A stretch of DNA of 64,000 bases from Paenibacillus kyungheensis (GTDB lineage Bacteria > Bacillota > Bacilli > Paenibacillales > Paenibacillaceae), in the NCBI RefSeq assembly GCF_028606985.1, contig NZ_CP117416.1, forward strand, positions 2,890,001 to 2,954,000. Reading direction: 5' to 3'. The stretch's first letter is position 1. Each line of letters opens with the position of its first letter. The notes under the pieces are model-generated. The model saw nothing but the letters and a program-made list of their open reading frames with translations, made no database searches and had not been told where the DNA came from. Positions 16,278 through 25,180 of this stretch are shown piece after piece. Both the position numbers and the translations under genes were made by a program.

Positions 16278-18101
16278 TTATGTGTATACTTTCTCTAGTG
16301 TACGTTGTCGCCACTGTGGATGATCTAATTGATATAATCTGCGATAACGCTCAGAAGAATCAATTAAGTGTTCATGAGTCCCTTGCATCGCAATCTTTCC
16401 TTGATCCATAAATATAATATGATCCATTTGCTGTACTTCAAGCAGATGATGGGTAACCCAGATCAATGTTTTGCCCTGTAAGCTTTGCAGTATCGTATGA
16501 ATAAGTTCACGTTCGGTACGTGGATCTAGACCGACTGTAGGCTCATCCAGAATCACAATCGGCGTATTTTGCAACAATACACGTGCGAGAGCAATACGCT
16601 GACGTTCTCCTCCTGAGAATCGCTGACCGGCTTCACGCATTGGAGTCTGATCTCCTTCTGGTAAAGAAGCAATCAGCTCGCTTAATTGTGCTTGCTCTAT
16701 CACCTGTCTGACTTCCTCTTCTGTCGCTGTTGGACGACCAAGACGAATATTATTTAGTAGGCTGGTATCAAAGAGATAAGGTTTCTGATTCAGTACAGAT
16801 ACTTGTTCTGTAATCTGATCGCCCCACTCTGCTATCGTTTTACCTTGAATATAAATCTGCCCTTGCTGCGGAAGATAAGCACCCTGTATTAATTTAAGCA
16901 AGGTCGACTTACCTGCGCCACTGCGCCCGATAATAGCTATTTTTTGACCGGACTTTACTTCTATACTTATATTGTTGACTGCATACTCATTTGGCTCATG
17001 ATAACTATAACAAATCTCTTTTAATGTAATAGCAGGTGGTCTAGTAGCTTTCTCAATAAAGAATTGATCATCATTGGAAAAATCATTGATGCTAGCAAGA
17101 TCCGTGAAGTTTTGAGAAGATTGAGCATGTTCTTTATTGGGATAACCTGTTGATTGTTCGAGCTGTGTTAGACGTTGAAGTGATTCTTGATATACAGGAA
17201 TACGCTGAACTGCATCAGTCACAGGGATAAACGCATCTGCAAGTGGAATAACGACTAGAATAAAAGCAGCTAATAATGTCGCATCCATTCCATTTTCTCC
17301 TACTTGCGACGTTGCCCAAATTGCCATCTGTGCGACAATCAATCCGATAACTGTCTGAGTAATTAGACCGATATAACGTTTGTGACGGCTTAATTTACGT
17401 TCATATACCGCTGCCTGACTTTCACTCTCTTCATACTGATTCACAAATTCACTTGCTCGTCCACTAATCATCAGATCGCTTAGTCCAAGTACAGCATCGG
17501 TTAAGTGACGGTAGAGCGCAGATTGATTACTTTTAAGTCTTTTCTGAAATGTACGTGTCATCAGAAGCGAAAAGATCGGTACAATCACAATCAGAATCAA
17601 AATATACACAGCAATCAACATTGCAAAAGACATATCAAACCAACCGAGCGCACAGACAACCGCTCCATACATAATCAGTGCAGTAATACCTGGAAAAATA
17701 GTACGCACATACATATTTTGCAGAGATTCGATATCGTCAGACATCATGCCTAATAGATCGCCTGTCTGATGACGTGACTTCAGTTGTAATGCTTGAGGCT
17801 CCAACGTTCGATATAGACGCACTCTCATTTTGGATAATACACGGAGTACCGCATCATGAGCTTGCAAACGTTCTACATAGCGCAACACCGATCTGCCTAT
17901 CCCAAATGCGCGTACTCCTACAATCGGTACATATAACATCAGTATATTTTCTGGACGTAAGGCTGCTTTGGAAATTAAAAATCCTGATGTAAAAGTCAAC
18001 ATCCCTGCTGACAGTAGCGTCAATGCGCCAATAGCAATAATACCTGCAAATCGAAACGCATGAACACGCATATAAGACATTACCCATCCTTGACTGCTCA
18101 T
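16278..18101 (-). CDS. cydC: heterodimeric ABC exporter subunit CydC
   Basis: The 607-residue half-transporter pairs with CydD to export thiols (cysteine/glutathione in Escherichia coli) or otherwise support haem insertion during cytochrome bd assembly. Six membrane helices (to about residue 300) precede a nucleotide-binding domain with Walker A GRSGAGKST, signature FSGGERQR, Walker B VILDEPT and H-loop WVTHHL. The ATG at 18101 overlaps the cydD stop as ATGA and has GGGGGAG upstream, so translation is coupled. It is the last gene of cydABCD. Confidence 0.95.
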   Translation of the reverse strand: MSSQGWVMSYMRVHAFRFAGIIAIGALTLLSAGMLTFTSGFLISKAALRPENILMLYVPIVGVRAFGIGRSVLRYVERLQAHDAVLRVLSKMRVRLYRTLEPQALQLKSRHQTGDLLGMMSDDIESLQNMYVRTIFPGITALIMYGAVVCALGWFDMSFAMLIAVYILILIVIVPIFSLLMTRTFQKRLKSNQSALYRHLTDAVLGLSDLMISGRASEFVNQYEESESQAAVYERKLSRHKRYIGLITQTVIGLIVAQMAIWATSQVGENGMDATLLAAFILVVIPLADAFIPVTDAVQRIPVYQESLQRLTQLEQSTGYPNKEHAQSSQNFTDLASINDFSNDDQFFIEKATRPPAITLKEICYSYHEPNEYAVNNISIEVKSGQKIAIIGRSGAGKSTLLKLIQGAYLPQQGQIYIQGKTIAEWGDQITEQVSVLNQKPYLFDTSLLNNIRLGRPTATEEEVRQVIEQAQLSELIASLPEGDQTPMREAGQRFSGGERQRIALARVLLQNTPIVILDEPTVGLDPRTERELIHTILQSLQGKTLIWVTHHLLEVQQMDHIIFMDQGKIAMQGTHEHLIDSSERYRRLYQLDHPQWRQRTLEKVYT

Positions 18102-19849
18102 GCGCTCTCCCCCCATTGACTATCAATCAGACGACAATAAGCACCTTGACGTGCTAGTAATTGTTCATGAGTACCTTGCTCTACAATCTGTCCATGTTCT
18201 AACACAATAATCCAATCCATATCTACCATCCAGTGCATGCGATGAGTAGCTAGAATCACAAATCGATTATTAAAAAGCTCTAACATAGTCTGCTTTAATT
18301 CATACTCTGTTTCTATATCTAAATGTGCTGTCGGCTCATCTAATAACATAATCTGCCGTTGCCCTAACAAAGCTCGTGCAAGCGCAACGCGTTGTTCTTG
18401 ACCTCCACTGAGTGTACGTCCAGCTCCTCCAACCGGTTCTTCGATACCTTGAGGCAATTGGCTGACCAGATCATATAATCCTGTATCACGAATGACTTGC
18501 CATAATTGCTCATCGGTTGCTTCAGGTTCATACAATCTAAGATTATCTGCTAATGTGCCACTGAATAGATAAGGATGCTGTGGAATATATGTCGTTTGTT
18601 GACGCCAGACATTAGAATTGAGCGGATAACTTTCTCCTAGACTATCCTTCCATAGGACTTCTCCTTGTGTAGGTGTAAGAAACCCACTTAATACATCGAT
18701 CAGTGTTGATTTGCCTGCTCCACTTTCACCAATAATACCGATTTTGCAATAACCTCCAATACGAAGATTAAGCTGTTCAAGAGAGTAGTTACTTTCTGCA
18801 TCATGCTGTACAGAAAGCTGATTCAATACCATCTGACTGGAAGCTGACCATACAGGCTTAGAACGATACGTATCGCTATTATTCTTTGCATCTACCGTAC
18901 CGATCGTGGTAGAGGTATGGATAATACGCTGAATATCTTCACCAGCTTCTTTGCCATCCATCGTGGCATGATAATCCGCTCCTAATGAACGAATAGGCAC
19001 AAAAAATTCAGGTGCAAGTATCAAAATCGTTAACGCCGGTTCTAAAATAATAGTGCCATGGACAAGGCGAAGCCCCAGACTCACCGCTACACAAGCAACA
19101 GATAACATCGTAAAGAAATCCAGAGCAAATGAAGATAAAAAAGCAACACGCATCGAAGAAATCGTTGCTTTACGATAACGTTCACTGGTACGTCCTATCG
19201 TTTCTTCATGCGCACGACTCCGACCGAGAAAGCGTAAAGTCTCAAGTCCTCTTAATGAATCAACAAAATGATTAGATAATACGCGATATGTTGCCCATTG
19301 CTTATCCATTTGTTTTTGCGCAGCCAAGCCAAGTAAAATCATAAAAATAATCAATAACGGAAATACAGCTCCCAGAATCAGTGCCGAGATCCAATCTAAC
19401 TTTAAAATAAAAATCCCAATCAATAGCGGAGTGAGACTATTAGACATCATACGCGGAATAATCAGTTCCAGATATGTTCTATACTTGGATACACCTTCAC
19501 GCACAAGTGTTACAAGATTACCTGTCCCCTGCCCTATTGCAAATGTAGGTCCAAGTTCAAATAATTGATCCATCATCAGCTTGCGCATACTTCTGCCTGT
19601 CCGCTCTGCGAAATCATACGCTATTTTTTGCATGATTACTGATAATAATTGTCGAACAACCAGAGCACCTACGAATCCGAAGACATGACCAAGCTGACGA
19701 TGAAGAGAATCCCCGGTAAATAAACCGGAGACCGCTTCTGCCAACCATAACGACTGCATAATAATAACGATTGTCTGCACGAATGTGAATAGACCTGTTA
19801 ATGCCATAATCGGTTTGATGCCTTGTAGTTGGATTAGCCCTTTACCCAT
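18098..19849 (-). CDS. cydD: heterodimeric ABC exporter subunit CydD
   Basis: The 583-residue partner of CydC has an N-terminal transmembrane domain (six helices) and a C-terminal ATPase with Walker A GESGAGKST, signature LSGGQEQR, Walker B IMLLDEPTAH and the switch His (LATHRMHW). The ATG at 19849 has TTTGGAG eight bases upstream and lies 2 bp after the cydB stop; the longer frame would run far into cydB. Together with CydC it is required for assembly of the bd oxidase encoded just upstream. Confidence 0.95.
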   Translation of the reverse strand: MGKGLIQLQGIKPIMALTGLFTFVQTIVIIMQSLWLAEAVSGLFTGDSLHRQLGHVFGFVGALVVRQLLSVIMQKIAYDFAERTGRSMRKLMMDQLFELGPTFAIGQGTGNLVTLVREGVSKYRTYLELIIPRMMSNSLTPLLIGIFILKLDWISALILGAVFPLLIIFMILLGLAAQKQMDKQWATYRVLSNHFVDSLRGLETLRFLGRSRAHEETIGRTSERYRKATISSMRVAFLSSFALDFFTMLSVACVAVSLGLRLVHGTIILEPALTILILAPEFFVPIRSLGADYHATMDGKEAGEDIQRIIHTSTTIGTVDAKNNSDTYRSKPVWSASSQMVLNQLSVQHDAESNYSLEQLNLRIGGYCKIGIIGESGAGKSTLIDVLSGFLTPTQGEVLWKDSLGESYPLNSNVWRQQTTYIPQHPYLFSGTLADNLRLYEPEATDEQLWQVIRDTGLYDLVSQLPQGIEEPVGGAGRTLSGGQEQRVALARALLGQRQIMLLDEPTAHLDIETEYELKQTMLELFNNRFVILATHRMHWMVDMDWIIVLEHGQIVEQGTHEQLLARQGAYCRLIDSQWGESA

Positions 19850-19851
19850 GA

Positions 19852-20868
19852 TTAATACTCCAAATGTGTTTTTTCGTGTAGACGTTTGTGAAACACAAAA
19901 TATGTCCAGATTTGATAACCAAGTACAAACGGTAATAATGTACATGCTACGATTGTCATTACTTTTAACGAATAATGCCCGGAAGCTGTATTGTATAAAG
20001 TCAGATCATACATGGCTCCTAGCGAACTGACCATTACACGCGGGAACAAGCCGATAAAAACAGAAGCAATCGATAAAATAATCAATCCGCCTGTCATACC
20101 GAACGCCCATCCTTCGCGTTTTTGTTTCATAAAGTATCCTGCAAGTATAAATACAATCACACCTACGACTGCTATAGCGATTAGAATCGGACCGCGTACA
20201 GTAAAAACATCTGTGTATACAGAGGTCAAAATCGCAAGTAAGACCAACAATCCAGCAAGTGGAATCAGCAATTTACCTGCCATTACACTTGCTCTTACTC
20301 GAATATCGCCTGTAGTGCGTAGTGCAGCGAACATTAAACCATGAACGATACAGAGCATAACCGTTGTTACACCTGCTACAAGAGAGTAGGGATTAATGAT
20401 ATCTCCAAACCCTGCATGCATCTCCATATCTGCTCCTATTGGTAATCCTTTAAGCATCGTTGCAAAAGCTACGCCGAATAACAAAGGCGGTAACAAACTA
20501 CCGAAAAAGATACACATATCCCACGTTTTGCTCCATGTAGAATGACCGACTTTACCACGAAATTCAAAAGCAACACCACGAGCGATCAAAGCCAGCAATA
20601 AGGCTACAAAAGGAAGATAAAAGCCGCTAAACATTGTCGCATACCAGTTCGGAAATGCCGCGAACATCGCTCCGCCTGCTGTAATTAACCATACTTCATT
20701 ACCATCCCAGAAAGGCCCAATTGAGTTAATTAGCATACGACGTTCCATATCATTACGAGCTAACAACTGTGTAGACATACCAATCCCAAAATCAAAACCT
20801 TCTAAAAAGAAAAAACCAACAAACAATACAGCGATCAATACAAACCATACTTCATTAAGAGATAGCAT
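19852..20868 (-). CDS. cydB: cytochrome bd ubiquinol/menaquinol oxidase subunit II
   Basis: This 338-residue membrane protein with about nine helices is subunit II of cytochrome bd. The start region (EVWFVLIAVLFVGFFFLEGFDFGIGM) and the WDGNEVWLI segment near residue 55 are family signatures. It contacts CydA and helps stabilise the haem b595/d site. The gene overlaps the cydA 3' end by 14 bp, so translation is coupled. Confidence 0.96.
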   Translation of the reverse strand: MLSLNEVWFVLIAVLFVGFFFLEGFDFGIGMSTQLLARNDMERRMLINSIGPFWDGNEVWLITAGGAMFAAFPNWYATMFSGFYLPFVALLLALIARGVAFEFRGKVGHSTWSKTWDMCIFFGSLLPPLLFGVAFATMLKGLPIGADMEMHAGFGDIINPYSLVAGVTTVMLCIVHGLMFAALRTTGDIRVRASVMAGKLLIPLAGLLVLLAILTSVYTDVFTVRGPILIAIAVVGVIVFILAGYFMKQKREGWAFGMTGGLIILSIASVFIGLFPRVMVSSLGAMYDLTLYNTASGHYSLKVMTIVACTLLPFVLGYQIWTYFVFHKRLHEKTHLEY

Positions 20869-22267
20869 GTTTCAACTCCTCCATTTCAAACGGATCATTG
20901 GAATGATCGTCATGGGAATGCTCATCACCCGGGCCTTTTTTTATTTCACGAACAAATAAAATCACTGTGATTGCTCCAAGAACGGTATAGACCAGAGTAA
21001 ACGTAATCGTCGAAAATAACACAGAACCTGCGGATACACTTGGTGATACACTATCTGCGGTAGTCATGAGTCCAAATACTGTCCATGGTTGACGACCGAC
21101 TTCTGTCATAATCCAACCGGATGTATTGCCGATAAAAGGTAACGCAATCCCATACATCATCGCATACCAATACCATTTCGGTGCTTGCTCTACTTTGCGT
21201 CGGAACATTAGATACACACCATAAGCAGATAGAGCGATCATTAACATGCCGCTAGCCACCATAATACGGAAACTCCAAAATGTTGTTTTGACAGGTGGTA
21301 TGTAATTGCCTTCGCCATATTTTTGCTCATACTGAGCTTGAAGTTCTTTCATCCCTGTCACAGAACCTGTGAATTTGCCATACGATAGATAACTGAGTAA
21401 TCCTTTAAGTGGAAAGTTAATCTCGAATGTATTTTGTTGCATCTTGGTATCAATTCCACCTACTAACATCCAGGGTGCTTTTTCAGCAGTAGTGTTCCAT
21501 ACCCCTTCAGCAGCAGCCATTTTCATCGGTTGCGTTTCTACTAGATATTGAGCTTGAGAGTGACCGCTAAAAGCTACTCCTAACGATGATACAATGCCTA
21601 CAATAATCGCAATTTGAAATGACTTGCGGAATACTTCAATATCTTCACGCCGCAGCATTTTATATGCGCTGATTCCTGCCATAAGAAAGGCTGAAGTAAC
21701 AAAAGCACCAAATACGGTATGTGGAAATTCAACCAACACCTGACCGTTGGTAATAAGAGCAAAAAAGTCATTCATTTCGGCACGTCCATTATTGATCGTG
21801 AATCCGACAGGATGTTGCATAAATGAGTTCGCTGTTAATATCCAGAATGCCGATAATGTTGTTCCGAACGCTACTAACCAGATACAGAGTAAATGTACTT
21901 TGGCAGACAAGCGTTCCCAACCAAAGATCCATAATCCAATAAAAGTAGACTCCAGAAAAAAGGCAAATAAAGCTTCTACTGCAAGTGGTGCACCAAACAC
22001 ATCACCTACAAAACGTGAATAATTAGACCAATTCATGCCAAATTGAAATTCTTGAAAAATCCCTGTAACTACCCCAACAGCAAAGTTGATCAAAAATAGC
22101 TTGCCCCAAAACTTGGTCATTACTTTGTACTGATCTTTTTTAGTGATAACATACATCGTTTCCATAATAGCTACCAATAATACGAGCCCAATCGATACCG
22201 GTACAAAGAAAAAGTGAAATACGGTCGTTAGTGCGTACTGAATCCGGGATAGCATAAGAACATCCAT
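20855..22267 (-). CDS. cydA: cytochrome bd oxidase subunit I
   Basis: The 470-residue subunit I carries the haems and the quinol site of cytochrome bd, a high-affinity terminal oxidase used at low oxygen. The N-terminus (SRIQYALTTVFHFFFVPVSIGL) includes the conserved haem-ligand His18 region. The GRQPWTVFG motif is present (about residue 390). The Q-loop is short, as in other Bacillota. A soluble His/Asp-rich tail (DEHSHDDHSNDP) ends the protein. It is first in cydABCD, with AAAGGAAG upstream of the ATG and two Fnr/Rex-type boxes in the promoter. Confidence 0.97.
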   Translation of the reverse strand: MDVLMLSRIQYALTTVFHFFFVPVSIGLVLLVAIMETMYVITKKDQYKVMTKFWGKLFLINFAVGVVTGIFQEFQFGMNWSNYSRFVGDVFGAPLAVEALFAFFLESTFIGLWIFGWERLSAKVHLLCIWLVAFGTTLSAFWILTANSFMQHPVGFTINNGRAEMNDFFALITNGQVLVEFPHTVFGAFVTSAFLMAGISAYKMLRREDIEVFRKSFQIAIIVGIVSSLGVAFSGHSQAQYLVETQPMKMAAAEGVWNTTAEKAPWMLVGGIDTKMQQNTFEINFPLKGLLSYLSYGKFTGSVTGMKELQAQYEQKYGEGNYIPPVKTTFWSFRIMVASGMLMIALSAYGVYLMFRRKVEQAPKWYWYAMMYGIALPFIGNTSGWIMTEVGRQPWTVFGLMTTADSVSPSVSAGSVLFSTITFTLVYTVLGAITVILFVREIKKGPGDEHSHDDHSNDPFEMEELKHAIS

Positions 22268-22314
22268 CCGATAACTTCCTTTCTTTTCTGAAAATTGATT
22301 AAAAAACTAAATAC

Positions 22315-22320
22315 ATTGTA
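22315..22320 (-). promoter_or_regulatory. candidate -10 of the cydABCD promoter
   Basis: TACAAT on the minus strand, with no good -35, as expected for an activator-dependent promoter. If used, transcription starts near 22308 and the proximal dyad (22342-22359) is centred about 42 bp upstream. Confidence 0.5.
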
Positions 22321-22341
22321 GTCAAAAAGTCATAGATACGA

Positions 22342-22359
22342 TTGTGATTAAAATCACAA
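22342..22359 (-). promoter_or_regulatory. Fnr/Rex-type box, proximal
   Basis: TTGTGA-N6-TCACAA is a perfect 6+6 dyad, compatible with either Fnr (TGTGA-N6-TCACA) or Rex (TTGTGAA-N4-TTCACAA, inner pair missing). Confidence 0.75.
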
Positions 22360-22393
22360 ATTTTCTTTGAAAATGTAACAAAAAGTGACAAAA

Positions 22394-22409
22394 TGTGATT
22401 GAGATCACA
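22394..22409 (-). promoter_or_regulatory. Fnr/Rex-type box, distal
   Basis: TGTGA-N6-TCACA, centred 51 bp (about five helical turns) upstream of the first box. Its helical phasing suggests cooperative or looped binding. Confidence 0.7.
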
Positions 22410-22413
22410 AAAT

Positions 22414-22441
22414 AAAAAAAGCCGATGAAATTCATCGACTT
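22414..22441 (-). terminator. terminator after the CidA/CidB-type genes
   Basis: A 10-bp stem with one G-U pair around 22420-22440 is followed on the minus strand by TTTTTTT. It abuts the distal cyd operator. Confidence 0.8.
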
Positions 22442-22483
22442 TGAGATCACTACTTTTATGCTATTTATTTACATGATAACAAC

Positions 22484-23173
22484 TTAATGATAGATCGCTA
22501 CTAATATTAATGGCCCGATAAAAGAAGACACAATCGCACTGATCGTTAATGCTAATGATCCCATAGACACTGCTATTTCTCCGTGTTCAAGAGCTTTAGC
22601 TGTTCCCAGTGCATGGGATGAGACACCTAGCGCAATGCCGACACTAATCGCATTTTTAACCCGAAATAATTTCAGGCAACCAAGCCCCAAAATAACCCCT
22701 GTAAAGCCAGCAATCATTACAAATACAGAAGTAAGCGAAGCTTCTCCACCTAGATTATTCGAAATTTGAAGAGCAACAGGTGTCGTAACAGACTTAGGAA
22801 TAATAGAAATAATATAAGGTTCACTGAATCCTAATACCAAAGCCATACCTACTCCGCTCAGCATTCCTACGACAACACCAATCAGTGAACTTCCCAGAAT
22901 AGATAACCCGTACTGCTTGAACAAATGTCGTTGTCGATACAGCGGATAAGCTAATGCTACCACAGCAGGCCCCATTAATTTACTAATCCATTCTCCACCG
23001 ATCATATAAGTAGAATACGAAGTATGCGTAAGTAGTAAAATAACAACAATCATAAAAGTGGTTGTTAGTACAGGAATTAGAATCGATATCCGTACATGTT
23101 TGTACAATAGACTAGCTACAACATATAGCGCCAACGTCATCACAATCATTAATAAAGCTATACCTATATTCAT
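22484..23173 (-). CDS. LrgB/CidB-family membrane protein
   Basis: This 229-residue multi-pass membrane protein belongs to the LrgB/CidB (YwbG/YohK) family, the partner of holin-like LrgA/CidA proteins. The conserved ISIIPKSVTTPVAL segment (about residues 123-136) and a GVSSHALGTAKALE segment near the C-terminus are family signatures. The pair is linked to murein hydrolase control or to pyruvate and metabolite transport. Its ATG overlaps the stop of the upstream CidA-type gene (ATGA). No LytSR or CidR regulator is adjacent. Confidence 0.92.
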   Translation of the reverse strand: MNIGIALLMIVMTLALYVVASLLYKHVRISILIPVLTTTFMIVVILLLTHTSYSTYMIGGEWISKLMGPAVVALAYPLYRQRHLFKQYGLSILGSSLIGVVVGMLSGVGMALVLGFSEPYIISIIPKSVTTPVALQISNNLGGEASLTSVFVMIAGFTGVILGLGCLKLFRVKNAISVGIALGVSSHALGTAKALEHGEIAVSMGSLALTISAIVSSFIGPLILVAIYH

Positions 23174-23604
23174 TTGTGCTGATCTCTACTTTCATAGATC
23201 AATTTGTGTTCAGGTATAGGAGCAGGCGATTGTGTATTGGATTTGGATCGATCAGCCAGTGCAATAAGCCACTGTGCTACAAAACCTGTAATTCCGATCG
23301 TGAACAATGTACTAATAACAACAATTAGAATCAATAATAGTCCTTTACCTGCAAATAAATCGAGATGCTCTATAACTCCTACTGTCGCCGGGATAAAAAA
23401 CAACGGTAAATAGAACAGTAAAGTATTGGCTCCTGTCTGAATCCACTTTTCAGGAAAAACATTTAACATTAATAAAGCAAATAATAACAACATTCCTAGC
23501 ACACTGCCCGGTATAAACAAATGAAAATATTGCTGAATTAACGTTCCAATTATGTAAAATAGGTATAACACAGCAATTTGAAGCACCATTTTAATAATCT
23601 TCAT
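23170..23604 (-). CDS. CidA/LrgA-family holin-like membrane protein
   Basis: The 144-residue protein has four membrane helices and the family core FIPGSVLGMLLLFALL (about residues 32-47) and FYLPLFFIPATVGV (about 70-83). CidA/LrgA proteins are holin-like factors thought to act with their LrgB/CidB partner in cell-wall turnover, overflow metabolism or programmed lysis. The ATG at 23604 has AAAGGAG ten bases upstream and gives the usual family length; the extension to 23670 does not. It is translationally coupled to the LrgB-type gene. Confidence 0.92.
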   Translation of the reverse strand: MKIIKMVLQIAVLYLFYIIGTLIQQYFHLFIPGSVLGMLLLFALLMLNVFPEKWIQTGANTLLFYLPLFFIPATVGVIEHLDLFAGKGLLLILIVVISTLFTIGITGFVAQWLIALADRSKSNTQSPAPIPEHKLIYESRDQHK

Positions 23605-23698
23605 ACGTATAGCTCTCCTTTGTCTTTCACTCTCTATCTCTATATCTCTTTTGGTGTAAAACCTCTCCAAGTTTTACCCTTATAGCAAGATCACATCA

Positions 23699-23737
23699 AA
23701 AAGATCATCCTCTTCTTTTTAAGAGTGATGATCTTTT
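23699..23737 (-). terminator. terminator downstream of yidC
   Basis: An 11-bp perfect stem (23699-23709 and 23727-23737) with T-rich flanks on both strands. Confidence 0.8.
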
Positions 23738-23775
23738 GTGATGTAAAATCTTATCTTACCTGGCACATATAAGCG

Positions 23776-24705
23776 TTATGCTTTTGCAGACTTATTTTTA
23801 CTTTGATTGGCTTGGCGAGCCAGTTTTTTGGCTTTTGTATTACTTATGGCTACAGGCTCTAACGTTTCAGGTTCAGGTTCGACTTCAATTTCAAGTGCAG
23901 TCTGAACAGGGATACTATTCGGATACATTTTGCGGAATAGTAAAGTCTGTACTAATAAGAACGATCCACTCACCATCCAGTATAAAGGCATCGCTGCCGG
24001 TGCACTAAATGAGAAAAATGCCATCATAATTGGAGACAAATACCCCATAATTGCAAATTGTTTTTGTTGTTCAGGTGTCATATTATACTGTGAGACTTTG
24101 GCTTGAAGCATATACAGTAATGCTACAATAATCGCCATAATCCAGTTAGGCTCTCCTAATTTGAACCACAAAAATGAATGAGAAGCCAGTTCCGGTGTAG
24201 CACGAATCGCTGTATACATACCTGATAAAATAGGTAATTGAATCAAGATAGGCAGACAACCGATATTTAATGGATTAAAGCTATGCTTTTTGTAGATCTC
24301 CATCATTTCTTGTTGTTGCTTTTGTTTGTCTTCGGTACTGGTTTTATTCTCATATTTCTTTTTGAGCTGATCAAGTTCAGGTTGCATAATGCTCATTTTA
24401 CGCTTCATGCCTTGTTGACCTTTAGCTTGACGCATCATTAATGGGAATAAAGCAAACCGTACTGCCAGTGTCAAAGTAATAATAGCCAGCCCATAACTTC
24501 CACCGAACCAAGTTGCAATATGCTGCATACTATAAGTTAATGGAAAGACAACATAATGAGTAAAAAAGCCGGGTGTGGATGAATTGACTTCTTGTACAGA
24601 TGAGGTACCACATCCTGCTAATAATACCATCATCATTAAACCTAGTATTAAACCGTAAAGACGACCTTGTTTTCCCGTAAAAGTGAATCCCTTGAATAAT
24701 TGCAT
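23776..24705 (-). CDS. yidC: membrane protein insertase YidC/OxaA
   Basis: This 309-residue insertase helps membrane proteins fold into the bilayer, with or without SecYEG. It has a lipoprotein signal (MMVLLAGCG, lipid-anchored Cys near residue 32) and the five-helix YidC core. The conserved Arg is in VRFALFPLMMRQ, and a cytosolic coiled-coil hairpin (KRKMSIMQPELDQLKKKYE) follows. A basic C-terminal tail ends the protein. It is not beside rnpA/rpmH, so it is probably the second, inducible paralogue (YqjG-like). AGGAGG lies seven bases before the ATG, but four of its bases are in a hairpin formed with the upstream leader frame. Confidence 0.94.
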   Translation of the reverse strand: MQLFKGFTFTGKQGRLYGLILGLMMMVLLAGCGTSSVQEVNSSTPGFFTHYVVFPLTYSMQHIATWFGGSYGLAIITLTLAVRFALFPLMMRQAKGQQGMKRKMSIMQPELDQLKKKYENKTSTEDKQKQQQEMMEIYKKHSFNPLNIGCLPILIQLPILSGMYTAIRATPELASHSFLWFKLGEPNWIMAIIVALLYMLQAKVSQYNMTPEQQKQFAIMGYLSPIMMAFFSFSAPAAMPLYWMVSGSFLLVQTLLFRKMYPNSIPVQTALEIEVEPEPETLEPVAISNTKAKKLARQANQSKNKSAKA

Positions 24706-24992
24706 GTTGTTCCTCCTCGTTGATGTTGTTGCTTATGGCTCAACGAGGATAGGCAATCTCCTGCATCTTCATCAGGAGCTTCTTTACGGCGTATGATTCG
24801 TGCCAGTGTTATCGGTGTATGATGTATCGTTTTGAAAATGATCAAAGGCAGATCATAATGTCCACGAAGTTGCCGGTTACTGATCCAAAATTCGGTGATT
24901 CCGCAATATAGATGAGCAATATATCCATAACTCACTGTAATTAACAGACCAATCGAAAATAAATACGGTATCCAATCATGCATTTCAAACAA
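24648..24992 (-). CDS. putative nascent-chain sensor (MifM-like leader peptide) upstream of yidC
   Basis: This frame opens at a TTG (24992) with AGGGGG eight bases upstream and overlaps the start of yidC in another frame. One membrane segment (IPYLFSIGLLITVSYGYIAH, about residues 8-27) is followed by a basic linker, then RIIRRKEAPDEDAG ending near residue 78. Bacillus subtilis MifM, a leader that stalls ribosomes when its membrane segment is not inserted and so induces yqjG, ends in a very similar DEEDAG at about the same distance. The other MifM arrest residues are not obviously conserved. The hairpin over the yidC ribosome binding site begins five codons past the motif. Identity is inferred from architecture and the acidic motif. 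Confidence 0.7.
   Translation of the reverse strand: MFEMHDWIPYLFSIGLLITVSYGYIAHLYCGITEFWISNRQLRGHYDLPLIIFKTIHHTPITLARIIRRKEAPDEDAGDCLSSLSHKQQHQRGGTTCNYSRDSLLRENKVVFTV
24714..24749 (-). promoter_or_regulatory. hairpin sequestering the yidC ribosome binding site
   Basis: Minus-strand arms TCCTCGTTGA (24740-24749) and TCAACGAGGA (24714-24723) form a perfect 10-bp stem with a 16-base loop. The right arm includes four bases of the yidC AGGAGG. A ribosome paused at the DEDAG codons (24759-24773) would cover the start of the left arm and free the site. Confidence 0.8.
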
Positions 24993-25009
24993 GGTATTCA
25001 CCCCCTCTG

Positions 25010-25044
25010 ACTATCCTAAGATAGTTAATATGTTAATTATAACA
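25010..25044 (-). promoter_or_regulatory. extended -10 promoter and 5' hairpin of the yidC leader
   Basis: The minus strand reads TGTTATAAT (25036-25044), an extended -10 with no clear -35. It is followed by a small hairpin ACTATC-N4-GATAGT (25010-25025) right before the leader's ribosome binding site. Confidence 0.55.
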
Positions 25045-25138
25045 CTACTCGATCCTTTTTACATAAGACAAATTACGACAATTATAATATGATTTGACGA
25101 ATAATGGATAAACATTAGAAAAAATCTGCAAATCACTC

Positions 25139-25167
25139 TTGTAATCGCTTTTATTATATACTACAAT
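25139..25167 (+). promoter_or_regulatory. licT promoter with overlapping cre-like site
   Basis: TTGTAA (25139-25144), 17-bp spacer and TACAAT (25162-25167) form a sigma-A promoter. A catabolite-response-like site at 25140-25153 (TGTAATCGCTTTTA, one mismatch to the cre consensus) covers the -35. Transcription would start just before the first RAT. Confidence 0.65.
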
Positions 25168-25180
25168 AAAGTTAGTTAAA

